Below are positions 23,710 through 35,500 of a DNA stretch of 64,000 nt, one piece after another. The position numbers were made by a program, and so were the translations under genes. Under the pieces are notes generated by a model that was not told where the DNA came from, searched no databases, and was given only the letters and a program-made list of their open reading frames with translations. Each line of letters opens with the position of its first letter. The first letter of the stretch is position 1. Source of the DNA: Arabidopsis thaliana (lineage: Eukaryota > Streptophyta > Magnoliopsida > Brassicales > Brassicaceae); NCBI RefSeq assembly GCF_000001735.4, contig NC_003076.8, forward strand, positions 8,742,001 to 8,806,000, in the 5' to 3' direction.

Positions 23710-25802
23710 TCCTACTATATTATTTGAGAAGTACATTTTAAATATAACCTTAATTTTTGTAAGTAATTACATATGTATGCCATTAGAAATAAAATTTTAA
23801 AGAGTAAATTAATTTATCTCTTTAAGGATTAAAAAGTCAAATACTAATTTAATTAATTAAATTTAATTAAAAAACAAAATACATTATTAATTTTCAAAAA
23901 TAATAACCAATCAAAATCAACAAATAAGATTTGATATCTAAATTTTAATTAATTAAATTTAATTAAAAAAACAAAAAACATTATTAATTTCCAAAAAAAT
24001 AACCTATTAAAATCAACAAATTAGATTTGATATCTAAATTATCATATTAATTTTTATTAATTATTATAGTTCACTTCTCATCTTTATATGATTCTATTTT
24101 TGCGAAAAAATAATATCATCATTATACAAAAATAATTAGAGTTTTTTCGCATATGCCATAATTTGAATTTTTAAAAACGAATATAAACTGTTCAATACAT
24201 GAAAAAATATTATAACGGGTGAAGGATAGATTTAAGAAAACTTTCTACTGAGTAACGGGTCATAATTTGAAATATTTATATTCAATTTCATACATATTAT
24301 ATTGAAAATTTATAATCTTATATACTATAATAATTAATAACATATTAGATTTTTTTATGTGTATGATGTGATTCAATTTTTAATACAAGCTGAAAAATCT
24401 TAGAATTGACGGGTTTAGATCGATATTAATACAAGATGGTATACTACAGGTGAAACTCTTAAATTAACAATCAAACTACAAGTGTATAATCTTAAACACT
24501 AAACAACATAGATAATATCAACAAAACATATACAACTCACAGTTTACTATACATTTAAAATCAAATAAAATAATATCATATATTTTTAAATCATCTTTAC
24601 AATAAAAGTTTTTAGTTTAACTAAAATATAAGCCTACATGCGGTATACTGCAGGTTAATATCTAGATTATAGGGCTTATTGGATCTAAAGACGGGTCATC
24701 AAAGATTTCTTAAACTGAAGCAAAATATACTGAATACTCAAATATCTATCTGTTAACAAATTATAAACAAATAAGTTCGTAAAACAATTTAATATTTTAT
24801 ATACAAAATCAATTAAATCTTAATCACATAAAAATTAGCACAAAAAAAAAGTATTCAACAATTAAAAATTTATCAAATCTCTGTGTTATATATGTTTTGA
24901 TACTATATTCGAATAAAGTGTAATATACCTTTTCAATTTGTATTCTTTAACTAATTTAAGCTAACTAATATATTTGCTAATCTTATACCTATCAAAACCG
25001 ACTATCGTTTCTTATCTCTATAGTATTTTTGCAAGACTTTTTTGGTGGATTTGGGTAAAAGTGCATTCGGGTCATATGGTACATTCCCCTATTAAATAAA
25101 TATGGTGTACTCCTATTTATTAGCTAAAATGTTTAGATTATAATTCAGAGTCATATCATTAATAAAATTAATATTAATAAAATAAATGGCTTTTTGGCAA
25201 GACGGATTTGGAGTGACGGGTTTTTGAATCAACATTAATAAAAAAGTAAAATAGAATTAATCCACCGTTTCAATACGGGTTAAATCTTTAATTTATTATT
25301 TTTTAAGACCACTAATATTAAACATATCAAATCATCTTAATTTAGAAAAAATTATATAAAACCGAAAATATTATGTGGTATGTATAATGTTACTATATAT
25401 AAAATTAAACTATAAAATATAAATGTATTAGAGAATAATACAATTTGCAAAACTTTTATATATAAAAATAATTCTTAAATTTTAAAAATTACTCTTTAAA
25501 AAAAAATCACGGGACGGGTAAAGAAATTATAGAACAGGTTTTATTTTGGAATTGGATTATATGATAGATGTATTTGAATCAATATTTATAAAATTTTAAA
25601 ATATTATTAATATGCTGTTTTAATTGGGGTTACAACTTCAGTTTTTTAAAAATTGTCTTATGGATTCTTGGTATAGCGTTACTTAATAATAATTACAAAA
25701 TGTAAAATATAAATATTTTATAAAAATAAAATTTACAAATTTTAATATATATTATTTTTAAAAAATAAATCGTCCCGCGATATACCGTGAGTTAAAATCT
25801 AG
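23710..25802 (+). mobile_element. Non-autonomous Helitron, copy 2
   Basis: The element starts TCCTACTATATTATTTG after a flanking A and ends ...TTAAAATCTAG before a flanking T. The 3' hairpin region (25774-25789) is a decayed version of the palindrome in copy 1. Over nearly its whole length it is the reverse complement of 2626-4700, including the internal tandem duplication and the internal terminus-like motif ending CTAG at 24662-24665. No Rep/helicase frame exists. The two copies differ by scattered substitutions and small indels, so the duplication is not very recent. Confidence 0.88.
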
Positions 25803-27449
25803 TATTCATTTTAAAAGAAGAAACAAAAGTATAGATTTAGGATACACGAAATCAAACTCACTATTTAAGAAAAAGTTAAGATTAGTTTTAAGATTAAAAA
25901 TAAGAGTAACGTTGATATTATTGGAGGATAATACGAATTTCGATGAATAGTTAATGGAGAAAATGATAAGACTCCCGAGAGCGGAGGCTTTGGGTTTCAC
26001 TAATCAAATAATTAGGCGTACCTAATTGGCTTTATCGCTTAGCTGGAGTCTACTGTCCACTCTCTACCATATTATTAATTATTGGGACTCTTATTTAATC
26101 ATCAATCATAGTATAATCAAAACTATTTTATTCGAATAATGCTAGATTTTATAATACAATTTTCTGAATTGAACATACCGTTTTCTTAACCATAATTTGG
26201 AATGGTTGATCATGTGGCGTACAAACACTTCACAAGCAGGAATTTTTGAATTGTAAATGATGATAATAATGAGGATGGATATATAATCACATGACGCATG
26301 TTATATCTCTACTCCATTGTCGGAGTTAGATTGATAACTCCCTTAATAAAAAAAAATTGCTGCATAGAAGAAATATAGAGTACTTTTGATTGTTATTACT
26401 TCCGAAATTATATTAAATTTTTTATATATACCATAATTTATCTCTCACGGTTATATTTTTTGTAACTATTTTACTATTGTTTTATTAAACAAATTTGCCA
26501 TTTTATGTCACTATTTAGATATGTGATGCAAGTGGATACATGTGTCTTAATGGATTTCATACGTGTCAAATTATTTAATAGTTAGGCCGTTGCTTAAAAG
26601 ATTTGCTTGTCTCTTAACTTTACCCAACATGACACAACATTGTGCTGTGCTTTTTTACTACTAATCATTATTAATTAGCCTAATTTAGTATAGTTTAATT
26701 TAAGTTTTGTAGATTCGTCGGAATTAACCGTTACAATGGGTGCAATGAACCACATATTTAATAAATGCGTCCATTATAGTTTGATTTTCTAACACTTTTC
26801 TTAACGCCATGAAATTAGTGTGGACAAATTATTGGTCTTTTCGTTGTAGAAGGCTACGAGCCTAAGCAACGTGAACGTTATGGTTTTGATATGTGGCAAT
26901 TTGGGATAGCAGCAAAATCTTATAGAAATTATTATCAATCGTAAAGAAAATATTATCTTAATTCTTTACTATTAAAAAGATATTTCTTTTGTTTGTCACA
27001 CTATTAAAAAGATATTTCTTAGAGTGTTTACCTTTAACAAAGAAAAAAAAAGTATCTTTTTTTTGTAACCCTACTAGAAAGATATTTTGTTGTGATGCTT
27101 TTTCTGCGATCGCCCTAATCTAGTCAATACCAAAATTAATTACGCGAAGACAAATCTTATAATAATCTTATAATGAAAAAGTCGTAAAAGCACATGACTT
27201 GACTCAGAGGCCGTAGACTTGCTTCAAGACTAGTCCGTTGGGAACTATATAGCTCAACCTCTTCCTTCTTCTGGCCAAACAAGAGAACTATTTACAAGTC
27301 TGCGTGATTAATGCATCTATTAAAAATTCAAATATTGGTAGGTAATTATGTACTTACCACTAATTATTGAAGCTCCATGATTCATACATTTTAAAAGACG
27401 ATTGAATTCTCACTGGACTAGGAACATGTTTTACATATTTACATATTGT
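25803..27449. other. Gene-free AT-rich intergenic DNA
   Basis: No supported gene. A 20-bp-class direct repeat of a TATTAAAAAGATATTTCTT motif lies at 26968-26988 and 27000-27020, with a degenerate third copy near 27070. Confidence 0.6.
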
Positions 27450-28675
27450 TAGGGGTGTCAAAATGGGTCAAAATTCATGAGTCAACTCAACTCAACTCAA
27501 CCCATGAACCCTAATGAGTTGAAAATTTTGACTCAAATGAGTTGATGGGTCAAATGAGTTGATGAGTCAATTGGTTTGATGAGTAAAATGAGTTGGGTTG
27601 TATTGGTTAATGGTTTCAATGGTTTACCCAATTAACCCATCAAATTTTGTAAAATTAAATAAAACCAACTAAAATCTCTAAACCAATGCCAATTTAAGTT
27701 TAACCAACACATCTAAACCAATTTAATAAAATTAATATTTTTCCAAATTTCTTAAATATACAAGCGATGAAATTGAGAAAAAGTAAACTCGTAATTTTTT
27801 CACCAAAAAACATAAATCCGTGATTTTCCCGCTAAAAACGTAAATCCATGATTTTCTCGCAAAAAACAAAAACCCGAGATTTTCCCGTCAAAAACGTAAA
27901 CCCGAGATTTTCCCGCCAAAAACGAAAACCCGTAACTTTACCGCCAAAATGGTAAATCCCGTAATTTTCCCGCCAAAAATGTAAACTCGTAATTTTCCCG
28001 CCAAAAAACGAAAACCCGTAATTTTACCGCCAAAATGGTAAATCCCGTAATTTTCCCGCCAAAAATGTAAACTCGTAATTTTTCCGCCAAAAAACGAAAA
28101 CCCGTGATTTTCCCGCCAAAAACGTAAACCCGTGATTTTCCCGCCAAAAACGTAAATCCGTGATTTTCCCCCCAAAAACGTAAATCCGTGATTTTCCCGC
28201 CAAAAATGTAAACCCGAGATTTTCCCGCAAAAAACTTAAACCCGTAATTTTCCGCCATAAACGTAAATCTGTAATTTTCCCGCCAAAATCGTAAACCCGT
28301 GATTTTCCCCCCAAAAACGTAAACCCGTTATTTTCCCGCCAGAAATGTAAATTCGTAATTTTTCTGCCAAAAACGTAAACCCATGATTTTATCGTCAAAA
28401 ACGTAAATCCGTAAAAAGTAGAATCCGTAAATATCATAAGTTTGATGATAATAAATTAATAATGATAATTATTTATTATTTTTATAATAATAATTAATTA
28501 AATTATTACTTCAATAGGTTAACCCATTTAACAACTCAATTCATCAAATTAAATGAGTTATGGGTTGACCCAACTCATTTTGTTAAATGGGTTGGGTCAA
28601 CCCATAACTCATTTAACCCTAAACTCATTTGATTATGAGTTGAGTTGAGTTGGGTTAGCCATTTTGACACCCCTA
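27450..28675. mobile_element. Non-autonomous hAT-type DNA transposon
   Basis: The ends are TAGGGGTGTCAAAATGG on the left and its reverse complement, with one base different (TTGACACCCCTA), on the right. An exact 8-bp target duplication, CATATTGT, lies at 27442-27449 and 28676-28683. The 8-bp duplication and the TAGGGGTGTCAAAA terminus are typical of the hAT superfamily. Subterminal regions are full of TGAGTTGGGTTGACCC-like motifs in both orientations, a hAT habit. There is no transposase. The centre is a 28-bp minisatellite. Confidence 0.85.
27783..28430. repeat. 28-bp minisatellite inside the hAT element
   Basis: About 22-23 imperfect copies of a 27-29 bp unit close to GTAAACCCGTGATTTTCCCG plus CCAAAAAC. 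A three-unit higher-order block is repeated near 27925-28090. Because 28 is not a multiple of 3, three overlapping long minus-strand frames arise with a repeated FLAGK/FGGKI pattern; these are by-products of the array and not supported as genes. Confidence 0.92.
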
Positions 28676-29257
28676 CATATTGTATACAAGTCTAACTTAC
28701 AATAATAATTGTAGAGTCTATTTTCTACAGCGAGTTTGCTAACACAATACTATTATCAAATACCTTCGATTATGAAAAAAAAACATTACTTATAATAATA
28801 TTAAAACGTAAAGTTTTAAAATTAAACTATTCTTGATATTTTTGCAATATAGTTTTTCTTCTTTGGATTTATTATATGTTACGTAATCGTTGAAGCTTTT
28901 TTTTTTTGAATGGTGACAAAAATATCAATTTTCAATCAACCAAAAATGAAAATATCAATTTCCATTATAACTTTCAAAAAGTTTTGAGTTCCACAGTACC
29001 TATTTATATACATTCTTCGTAAATGTCAAAACAAATCATTGTAGTCACACTTCAACGTCTTTCACTGAATTATAATCGATTTGTGGCTATGTAAAACAAT
29101 ATTAAAACAGCTGACTAAACCGAAAATAAAACCTTACCTATTTTGTGTATACTTTTTTAAACAAAAAAAATAATTTGAAAACTATGACTAAGGGTCCGAA
29201 TAGTGACTGCGTTTTGTGGTGTGGGAGAAGTGTGGTGCGGTTCAAATAGTAACGAAA

Positions 29258-29261
<4 letters not shown>

Positions 29262-29290
<29 letters not shown>
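29262..29290. repeat. (TA)n microsatellite
   Basis: About fourteen uninterrupted TA units. Confidence 0.95.
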
Positions 29291-29295
<5 letters not shown>

Positions 29296-31756
29296 TTTGA
29301 TACTGTTACAATACTGTTGCAGTGCGGTTTTGTGTACGGTCTATATCACCATTTATAGCCTAATTTAAGTGATAAAAAACCAGAAAAGATGGCGGCTAAA
29401 AAGCTAGAAAAAGAGTGACTGTAAAAAAATTTATTTTCACATATAGATTTTAGCAAGAAGACTGCGACCCAAATCTAAACAGGCTGACACATAATTGTGT
29501 TGAAGTCACGCTCCCTCACAGCTGGGAACATTATCATTCATCACCACCATGTGCATTTATGTGCTCATCATCAATTTTTACATTTTATATCGTCAAGTAA
29601 ACATTATTAATAAGAAAATAATGAATTATCTAGTTAATTATACAAAAATACAGTAAGTTGTTTTGTTCAAAGTCAGCAAAGTCGAACCCATATTTGGCTG
29701 CGGAAACTTCATGCGTTTTTGTCGCAATTGCCACATAACGTTGGAAGATTATTTCATAGTCAATGGACGAAGTTGGAAGTTAATTTGTAAAATTTTACCA
29801 AGAGCAACGAAAACTATAATATGTCGGTAAAGGCAATGATTTGTAATGACAACTTCCACATATATTGCATAGTCATATATTAGGTTACATCAAATTTTGT
29901 AATGACTATGGAACTATGGCGTGACTAATCCGTTGTTGGACACGTACAAATGAACAAAATTTGGAGGATAGTCATATATGATATAAAAAAAAAAGATTGT
30001 TGCCAATATGATACATTTCACTGGATTTATAGATTGTGACATCCTTTTACCGACTTATGAACTACATATTTTTGTATTTTGTTGTATCAGTATGTTAGGG
30101 GTCCTACGTTGACAACAAAATATTTTCATACGTCTAACAAAGCAAAAAATGTATTTATAATATGTAAACACGTCGATGGTTCGCCGACCTTTCAAACCGA
30201 AAGAAGTTGATAGCACTATTATGAAGACCGATTAATTAAGTTTGAATCGGAATTTGAATTCTAAAAAGCCGGTTTATTTAAATGATTAAAATGCAACCTA
30301 CGTCGTACTTAGTTGATTATAGTTTAATATGTTTATGGTAGTCACAAAAATTGTCTAATTAGTCGCATTTTTATGAATTCTTTTTTCTTTCCTTGTTGGA
30401 CAAGGGATGCTTAACTATTATTATTCGTAGGGTTTTATGTTCAGAGACAATGTTTCCAAACGATTCATCTACATTTGACAGTAGAAAATCAAAATATCAC
30501 AACAAAACGTGTGCTTTTTGCTTTGTAGCTAGACTGTGAATTAGCATTTTCTTAAGTTTTATTAATTTTAAAACTGTGAAAGGAAGCTAAAAGTCTAAAA
30601 CCATATGCCACCAAAATGATCCTATTATAACTTACTGAATTTAAACATGCATTATAAACCATAATTTTGTAATTGATCTAAAAATAAAATAATAATTATT
30701 CCTCTTTGAAGTTGTTACGTTTTGGTTTTGGTTTCTTTATGTTAAATTTGATTTGCTTCTCGAAGTTTGAAGACAACTTTTACCTCTAAAATGACTCTTA
30801 AATTCTATGTTTTTTGTTGAAAAATATAGTTTGATTCCAATTAAAGTTTAGATATATTGCGATGTATTTTAAATCTAGTTATGATTGATATTAATTTTTT
30901 GAATCTAGTTATGGTTGATATTATTTTACTAAGTACATTATTATCATTTCTTTTTACAAACTGTATTCCGACACTTAATTTTCACGGTATGTTTTATAAG
31001 AGAAAATATCCGCAAAACATATTACAGAGTAGAATAAATCCTTTCTCCTTTATATTTATATTATTTAATACTTAACTCTATCAAAATATCCTCAACATTT
31101 ATAAATATGAAAAACAAAATCAGTAGTCAGTGAACATAAAAAAAATTATCGAAAATTTTACGATGAGTAAAGATCCTCTCTTTATTTCTCAAGTAAAGCA
31201 ATAATCAGAAAAAGCTAAATTGAGTTATCAAAAGCAGTTTATCTAACAAATGTTAATTAACTTTTTCTGGTTTAATATTATTGTTCACTAACCATGCATA
31301 ATCGTATAACAACAAAAATAATCTCATTGGTACCATTACATCAAATAATAAATAGCGGGAAGATAAACATAGAAAAAGTGATAAAACAATCTGCTTCAAG
31401 AAAAAGATACCCCAGTGGACGACTAGGGTCAATGAAAATGAAAACAGAGACAAATGGCAATTCGTAATTATTCACATTTATTTCAGGGTACTTTCGTAAA
31501 TCCCCAACCTGACCGTTTCTCGAATCTGATTACGTGGCAGTCATCACAAATGCCCACAAAAGCACTTCGCTGAAACTCAATCTCAGTCGTTAGATCAGAA
31601 TCCAATTCTTTTCAATACGGCAAGTTGAGATCCCCAAACCCATCATGTGTAACCATGGTTAAGTCAATTAACCCAACACATAGAAATCTCCTAAAATCAC
31701 CAAAAAGGTCACGAACTTTCTCGTTAATTACATAAAATGCCATTCTTCGCTTTAGC

Positions 31757-31762
31757 TATAAA
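31757..31762 (+). promoter_or_regulatory. TATA box of the serine-rich protein gene
   Basis: TATAAA lies 120 bp upstream of the ATG at 31882, which would give a 5' UTR of about 90 bases. Confidence 0.5.
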
Positions 31763-31881
31763 TTCGTCTTCTGAGACTCGCTAGGTTTGCCGAACCAATC
31801 ACCCTAAGGGGACACTTAAAGAGAGAAACAAATCCTTCTTCTAAAATATTCTTCAATCTTCTTCTCGAAGCTTCTCCAAAA

Positions 31882-32544
31882 ATGGCGATTACTTCTTCTA
31901 GAACCACCAGATCAAACGGATCTGCTTCGCTCCGATCCAAATCACCGTCCGGTCGATTCTGTGGCGTTTACTCAAACCGTATGCCGTCATCATCTCCGTC
32001 GTCGTCAGGTTTCGCTTCTTCCACAAGCTCAAGTTTCTCCTCACCGTCTACAGCGTTTTTCAGCAGCCACAATCAGAACAACCACCACCAACACAGATCT
32101 GCTTCTCCGACGCGTGTGAATCTATTCACATCAGCTCCGATGACGCAATCGTTTCGTTACTCAATCGATAACAGATCTATATCACCGAATCGATCCATCG
32201 CTGTTTCTTCCAACAAACCTAGCAATCATCACAAGATTCCGGATTCGAGGAGAAGATGTATGTGCTCTCCGACAACGCATCCTGGTTCATTCCGGTGTAG
32301 TCTACACAAGAACGTCGCGAATCCACATGGTCAAGGTACAGCTTCGTATACAACGAATGGATTGAATATGCGTCGATCTGCGATGACGAATTCTCTTGTG
32401 AGAATTGGTGGTGTTGAAGGTGAATGGGTGCGAAGAGCTTTGACTACTTTGATTAGACCATCTTCACATCAACTAAAGAGAAGATCTGCTTATGAGCCTC
32501 GTCGTAGTAGACTCGCATCTATGTCGAAAGCAGAAGATCTTTGA
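31882..32544 (+). CDS. Serine-rich protein (AT5G25280-like), 220 aa
   Basis: A single coding exon gives 220 residues, with a clean ATG and no upstream in-frame alternative. The first 110 residues are Ser/Arg/Asn-rich and probably disordered (MPSSSPSSSGFASSTSSSFS; NQNNHHQHRSASPTRV). The conserved core is RRCMCSPTTHPGSFRCSLHK (about 123-143), with cysteines and a histidine in a C-x-C...H-P-G-x-F-R-C-x-x-H arrangement found in a plant serine-rich protein family. This may bind a metal, which is inference. The C-terminal part has VRRALTTLIRPSSHQLKRRS and is basic. No signal peptide or membrane segment is visible. The biochemical role is unknown. A donor-like CAG/GTTTG just after the stop suggests an intron in the 3' UTR. 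Confidence 0.9.
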   Translation: MAITSSRTTRSNGSASLRSKSPSGRFCGVYSNRMPSSSPSSSGFASSTSSSFSSPSTAFFSSHNQNNHHQHRSASPTRVNLFTSAPMTQSFRYSIDNRSISPNRSIAVSSNKPSNHHKIPDSRRRCMCSPTTHPGSFRCSLHKNVANPHGQGTASYTTNGLNMRRSAMTNSLVRIGGVEGEWVRRALTTLIRPSSHQLKRRSAYEPRRSRLASMSKAEDL

Positions 32545-35500
32545 ATCTCTCTTCAGGTTTGTTCTTGTTTTTGATATACTCAGATCTGCCATGAACGAGT
32601 TGAATCAAGGAGCAGAATCGGAGCTGAGTCATACCGGACCGAGTCAAATTCGGAGCTGAGTTATACCGGACCGAGTTATGTAAAACGGTGACTAAGACGA
32701 CACCGTTTTTGTTTTGTTGGGTGGGAGATGAGATGATGATGATGCATTGTACATACACATATTGCTTATTGAAGCAGAACAAAAAAATTTCGCAAGTCGA
32801 AAGTATCTAGAAATCTAAAAATGGAAAATAGTAGTGACGAATTGGGTAATTAAAATCTGGAAAAGGACTTAGTAGTAAATATTGTTTGGATTCAACTTTG
32901 CAAATCTCTCCATCTCCATTGTTCGTTGCCTTCACCGTTAGTTTGTTCCGTCAAGTCAACGTTCTCTATTCTCCGTCGTTGACCCGTTCTGTTTGCCGTT
33001 AACCGTCGTCGTGTGTTATGTGTGTTCCGTTATTATTTCTCCAGGTATGTGTTGTTCGTCGTGTCAGGTATGTATTTTCCGTTTCTTATTTATTTGGTTA
33101 ATTTCGTTTTACTTTTTTTGTGCACGTTTGATCTGTTTTTTTTTTTTTGGTTTGTCTTTTTCAGGTTTCGTACAATGAGGAGAAGATGATTACTTAACCG
33201 TTACGTTCAACTTTGGAATATTTTGGGTTTGTGGACTTTGGAAGAAAAATGAATTTGGACTATGAGAAAAATCAAATATATGACCTAAAACACGGAGAAT
33301 TTGATAAAGGACGATCGAATATGAGTGATTTTGATTCGTGGAACGATTAAGGTTTTGGTTTTGGAGCTGGAGAATGTGAAAGATTCGAAGGAATCAGATT
33401 TTTCTCTGGAATTTGTGAATCACAGATTTAGATTCCTGAAACGGTTGAGGTTAAAGTGAAAAGATTCAATGAAATCATATTTTTACCATAAATATCTCAA
33501 GAAGGATATGGTAAATGATGAAATTCGTGAGGGTAAGTTTGGAAAGTAAAAGATTCTTGAACGGTATATATGAGAAAAGGACAGCTGGCCGATGAATTGA
33601 GAACAGCCCAACACGATTACGTTGGGGATTCCAACGTCTTCCTTATCTCGAGGGATTAAAGTTGGATTATACTATTGTATGCATAGGTCGATTTTATAGA
33701 TCCCTTGATTAATTGGTTAATTAAATATAAACTATACTCCTTAGGTTTGCTTTAGTTGACTGATTATATCGTAATCTCTAAGTACTAGGTTCTGTGTAAC
33801 CTTTTCTTCACGGTAGATGATGGATGCACTTTTTGTTAATTTGGTTTTGATTGTGTTGGATTATTCTGTACTTTCTTTACTCGTTTAGTTTACTTGACTA
33901 TTTTTATATATCTGTAACTCTTTCTATATGTTTTCTCATTGTTTTTGGAAGTTGAATATGATTTACTCTATTTTCTTCTAAACATCATAAAATGATACGA
34001 AATTTATAATGTTTTAGGCAAAAAACGATCACGATTTTCTTAGAGTTCCTCTAGGACCACCAGAGGTATAGGCCAATTATGCTGGCTATTATTTATTTGG
34101 TTGATGTCAACACTACGAATTTTGGGTGCTTGGTTATTTTCAGATCTAGTTTTATCTGATTTAAAACTGATCATTTTGTTTATATTAACAAGGTCAATAC
34201 TTTTGGAAATTAAAAAATCGCATCGATTTTGGTTTCGGGTTCTACAAAATTGGGGCTTGGTTGAGTATTTTTTTTCTTAGATATGGTTGACATATATTTT
34301 TGTCATTAGTGCAGAAATATGCGGTCACATTTTAGTTGCCAAAAAATATAGATTTGGTAGCTCAATTACCCAGTTCACAAATTTCAATTCATTATTTGTT
34401 TGATCATTCTTCGCAAATATTAGTTGGGCCAGCTCTCATTATACGCAATCTCAATATACATATAAACAAAGCCATCAACATTATTTTAATCAATTCAGGA
34501 TTATAATTGATGTAATCATTTTTGTTTTCACGTATGATGTAATCATTATCGACATTAGAGTTGTTTGCAAGATAAGATATTTGTAATGGTCCAGCCGACC
34601 TCCTAACAAAGCAAACCGCAAGAGGCAAAATATGAGCTTCTAGGCTGGACCATACAATATGAACTATGTAAAATATAATTATGTACTTATTTTCTTCCCA
34701 AATGATTCGTCAATTGTGGGTCATTCTTTGGCTTTAGATTTTCTATCTTAAGTTGTAATTTTGCTAAAATCGTCACCTCCAAGTTTAATGTTTTAGCGAA
34801 AAAAACAAAAACAAATCCAACTGACCCTAAAAGAAAGAAAAACAAAACAAATTATTTATATTCTAATACATATGATCATTGAAGACTTTTCGGTTAAGAG
34901 TTACTACAACATACGTACAATTACTATTCTGTAGTGGTGGTTCCTCGACTTGTGAACCGCGCGAGTATTGGTATAATACTTTTTTACCTCTTCGTGGAAG
35001 CAAACTCGCAAATCTTCTTTCAACTTCATCAAACACGAACTCTAAAGACGTCTTTGAGAACATCAGATCCTATTTTCAATCTTTTAGTTCTTATTTTCTT
35101 TTGAAACAAAACTGCCAATACTCTTTCAAATGACTTCCCTTATTAAAATGGAATTTCAGATAAAAACCAAAAATCAATACATGATGTACACTTGAGGCTA
35201 TCAATTTCTCATCCACTCGATAACAGCTCATCACGAACTAAGCAACTACTAGATGTCTCCTTTAATTTATTAAAAATGATTTTTAAAAACAAAAAGTATC
35301 CAAAATGCTTAGTATTTTTTAGCCTACTTATCTATGTCGATGTTGCTATCAATTTCGTCAACATGTTATTATCCGAATGTGTATCTATATTTTAGGAAAT
35401 AAAGATAAAGATAAAATGAAATGATCGGATAATGTCTTTGGATTATGATGTCAGGCTATGATTATTTACATATACATTCATGCACTTTATGATTCATCCA

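Larger units (their letters stand above)
28676..31881. other. Gene-free intergenic DNA
   Basis: No gene is supported. A (TA)n run lies at 29262-29290. The stretch 29190-29480, with GTGCGGTT-type and TGCGACCCAAA-type motifs around the TA run, may be a decayed hAT-like element, but I could not define ends. The right end is the promoter and 5' UTR of the serine-rich protein gene. Confidence 0.6.

Noticed and set aside
27888..28437. Three overlapping minus-strand frames of 95-137 codons with FGGKI/FLAGK repeats
   Set aside because: They are frames of the 28-bp minisatellite in three phases, start at arbitrary points and have no promoter or homologous domain.
29190..29480. Candidate hAT-like element around the TA run
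   Set aside because: Left motif GGGTCCGAATAGTGACTGCG has no adequate inverted partner and no target duplication could be found.
34863..35395. Short open frames near 35 kb (66-84 codons)
   Set aside because: No domain, overlapping frames on both strands, no conserved context.
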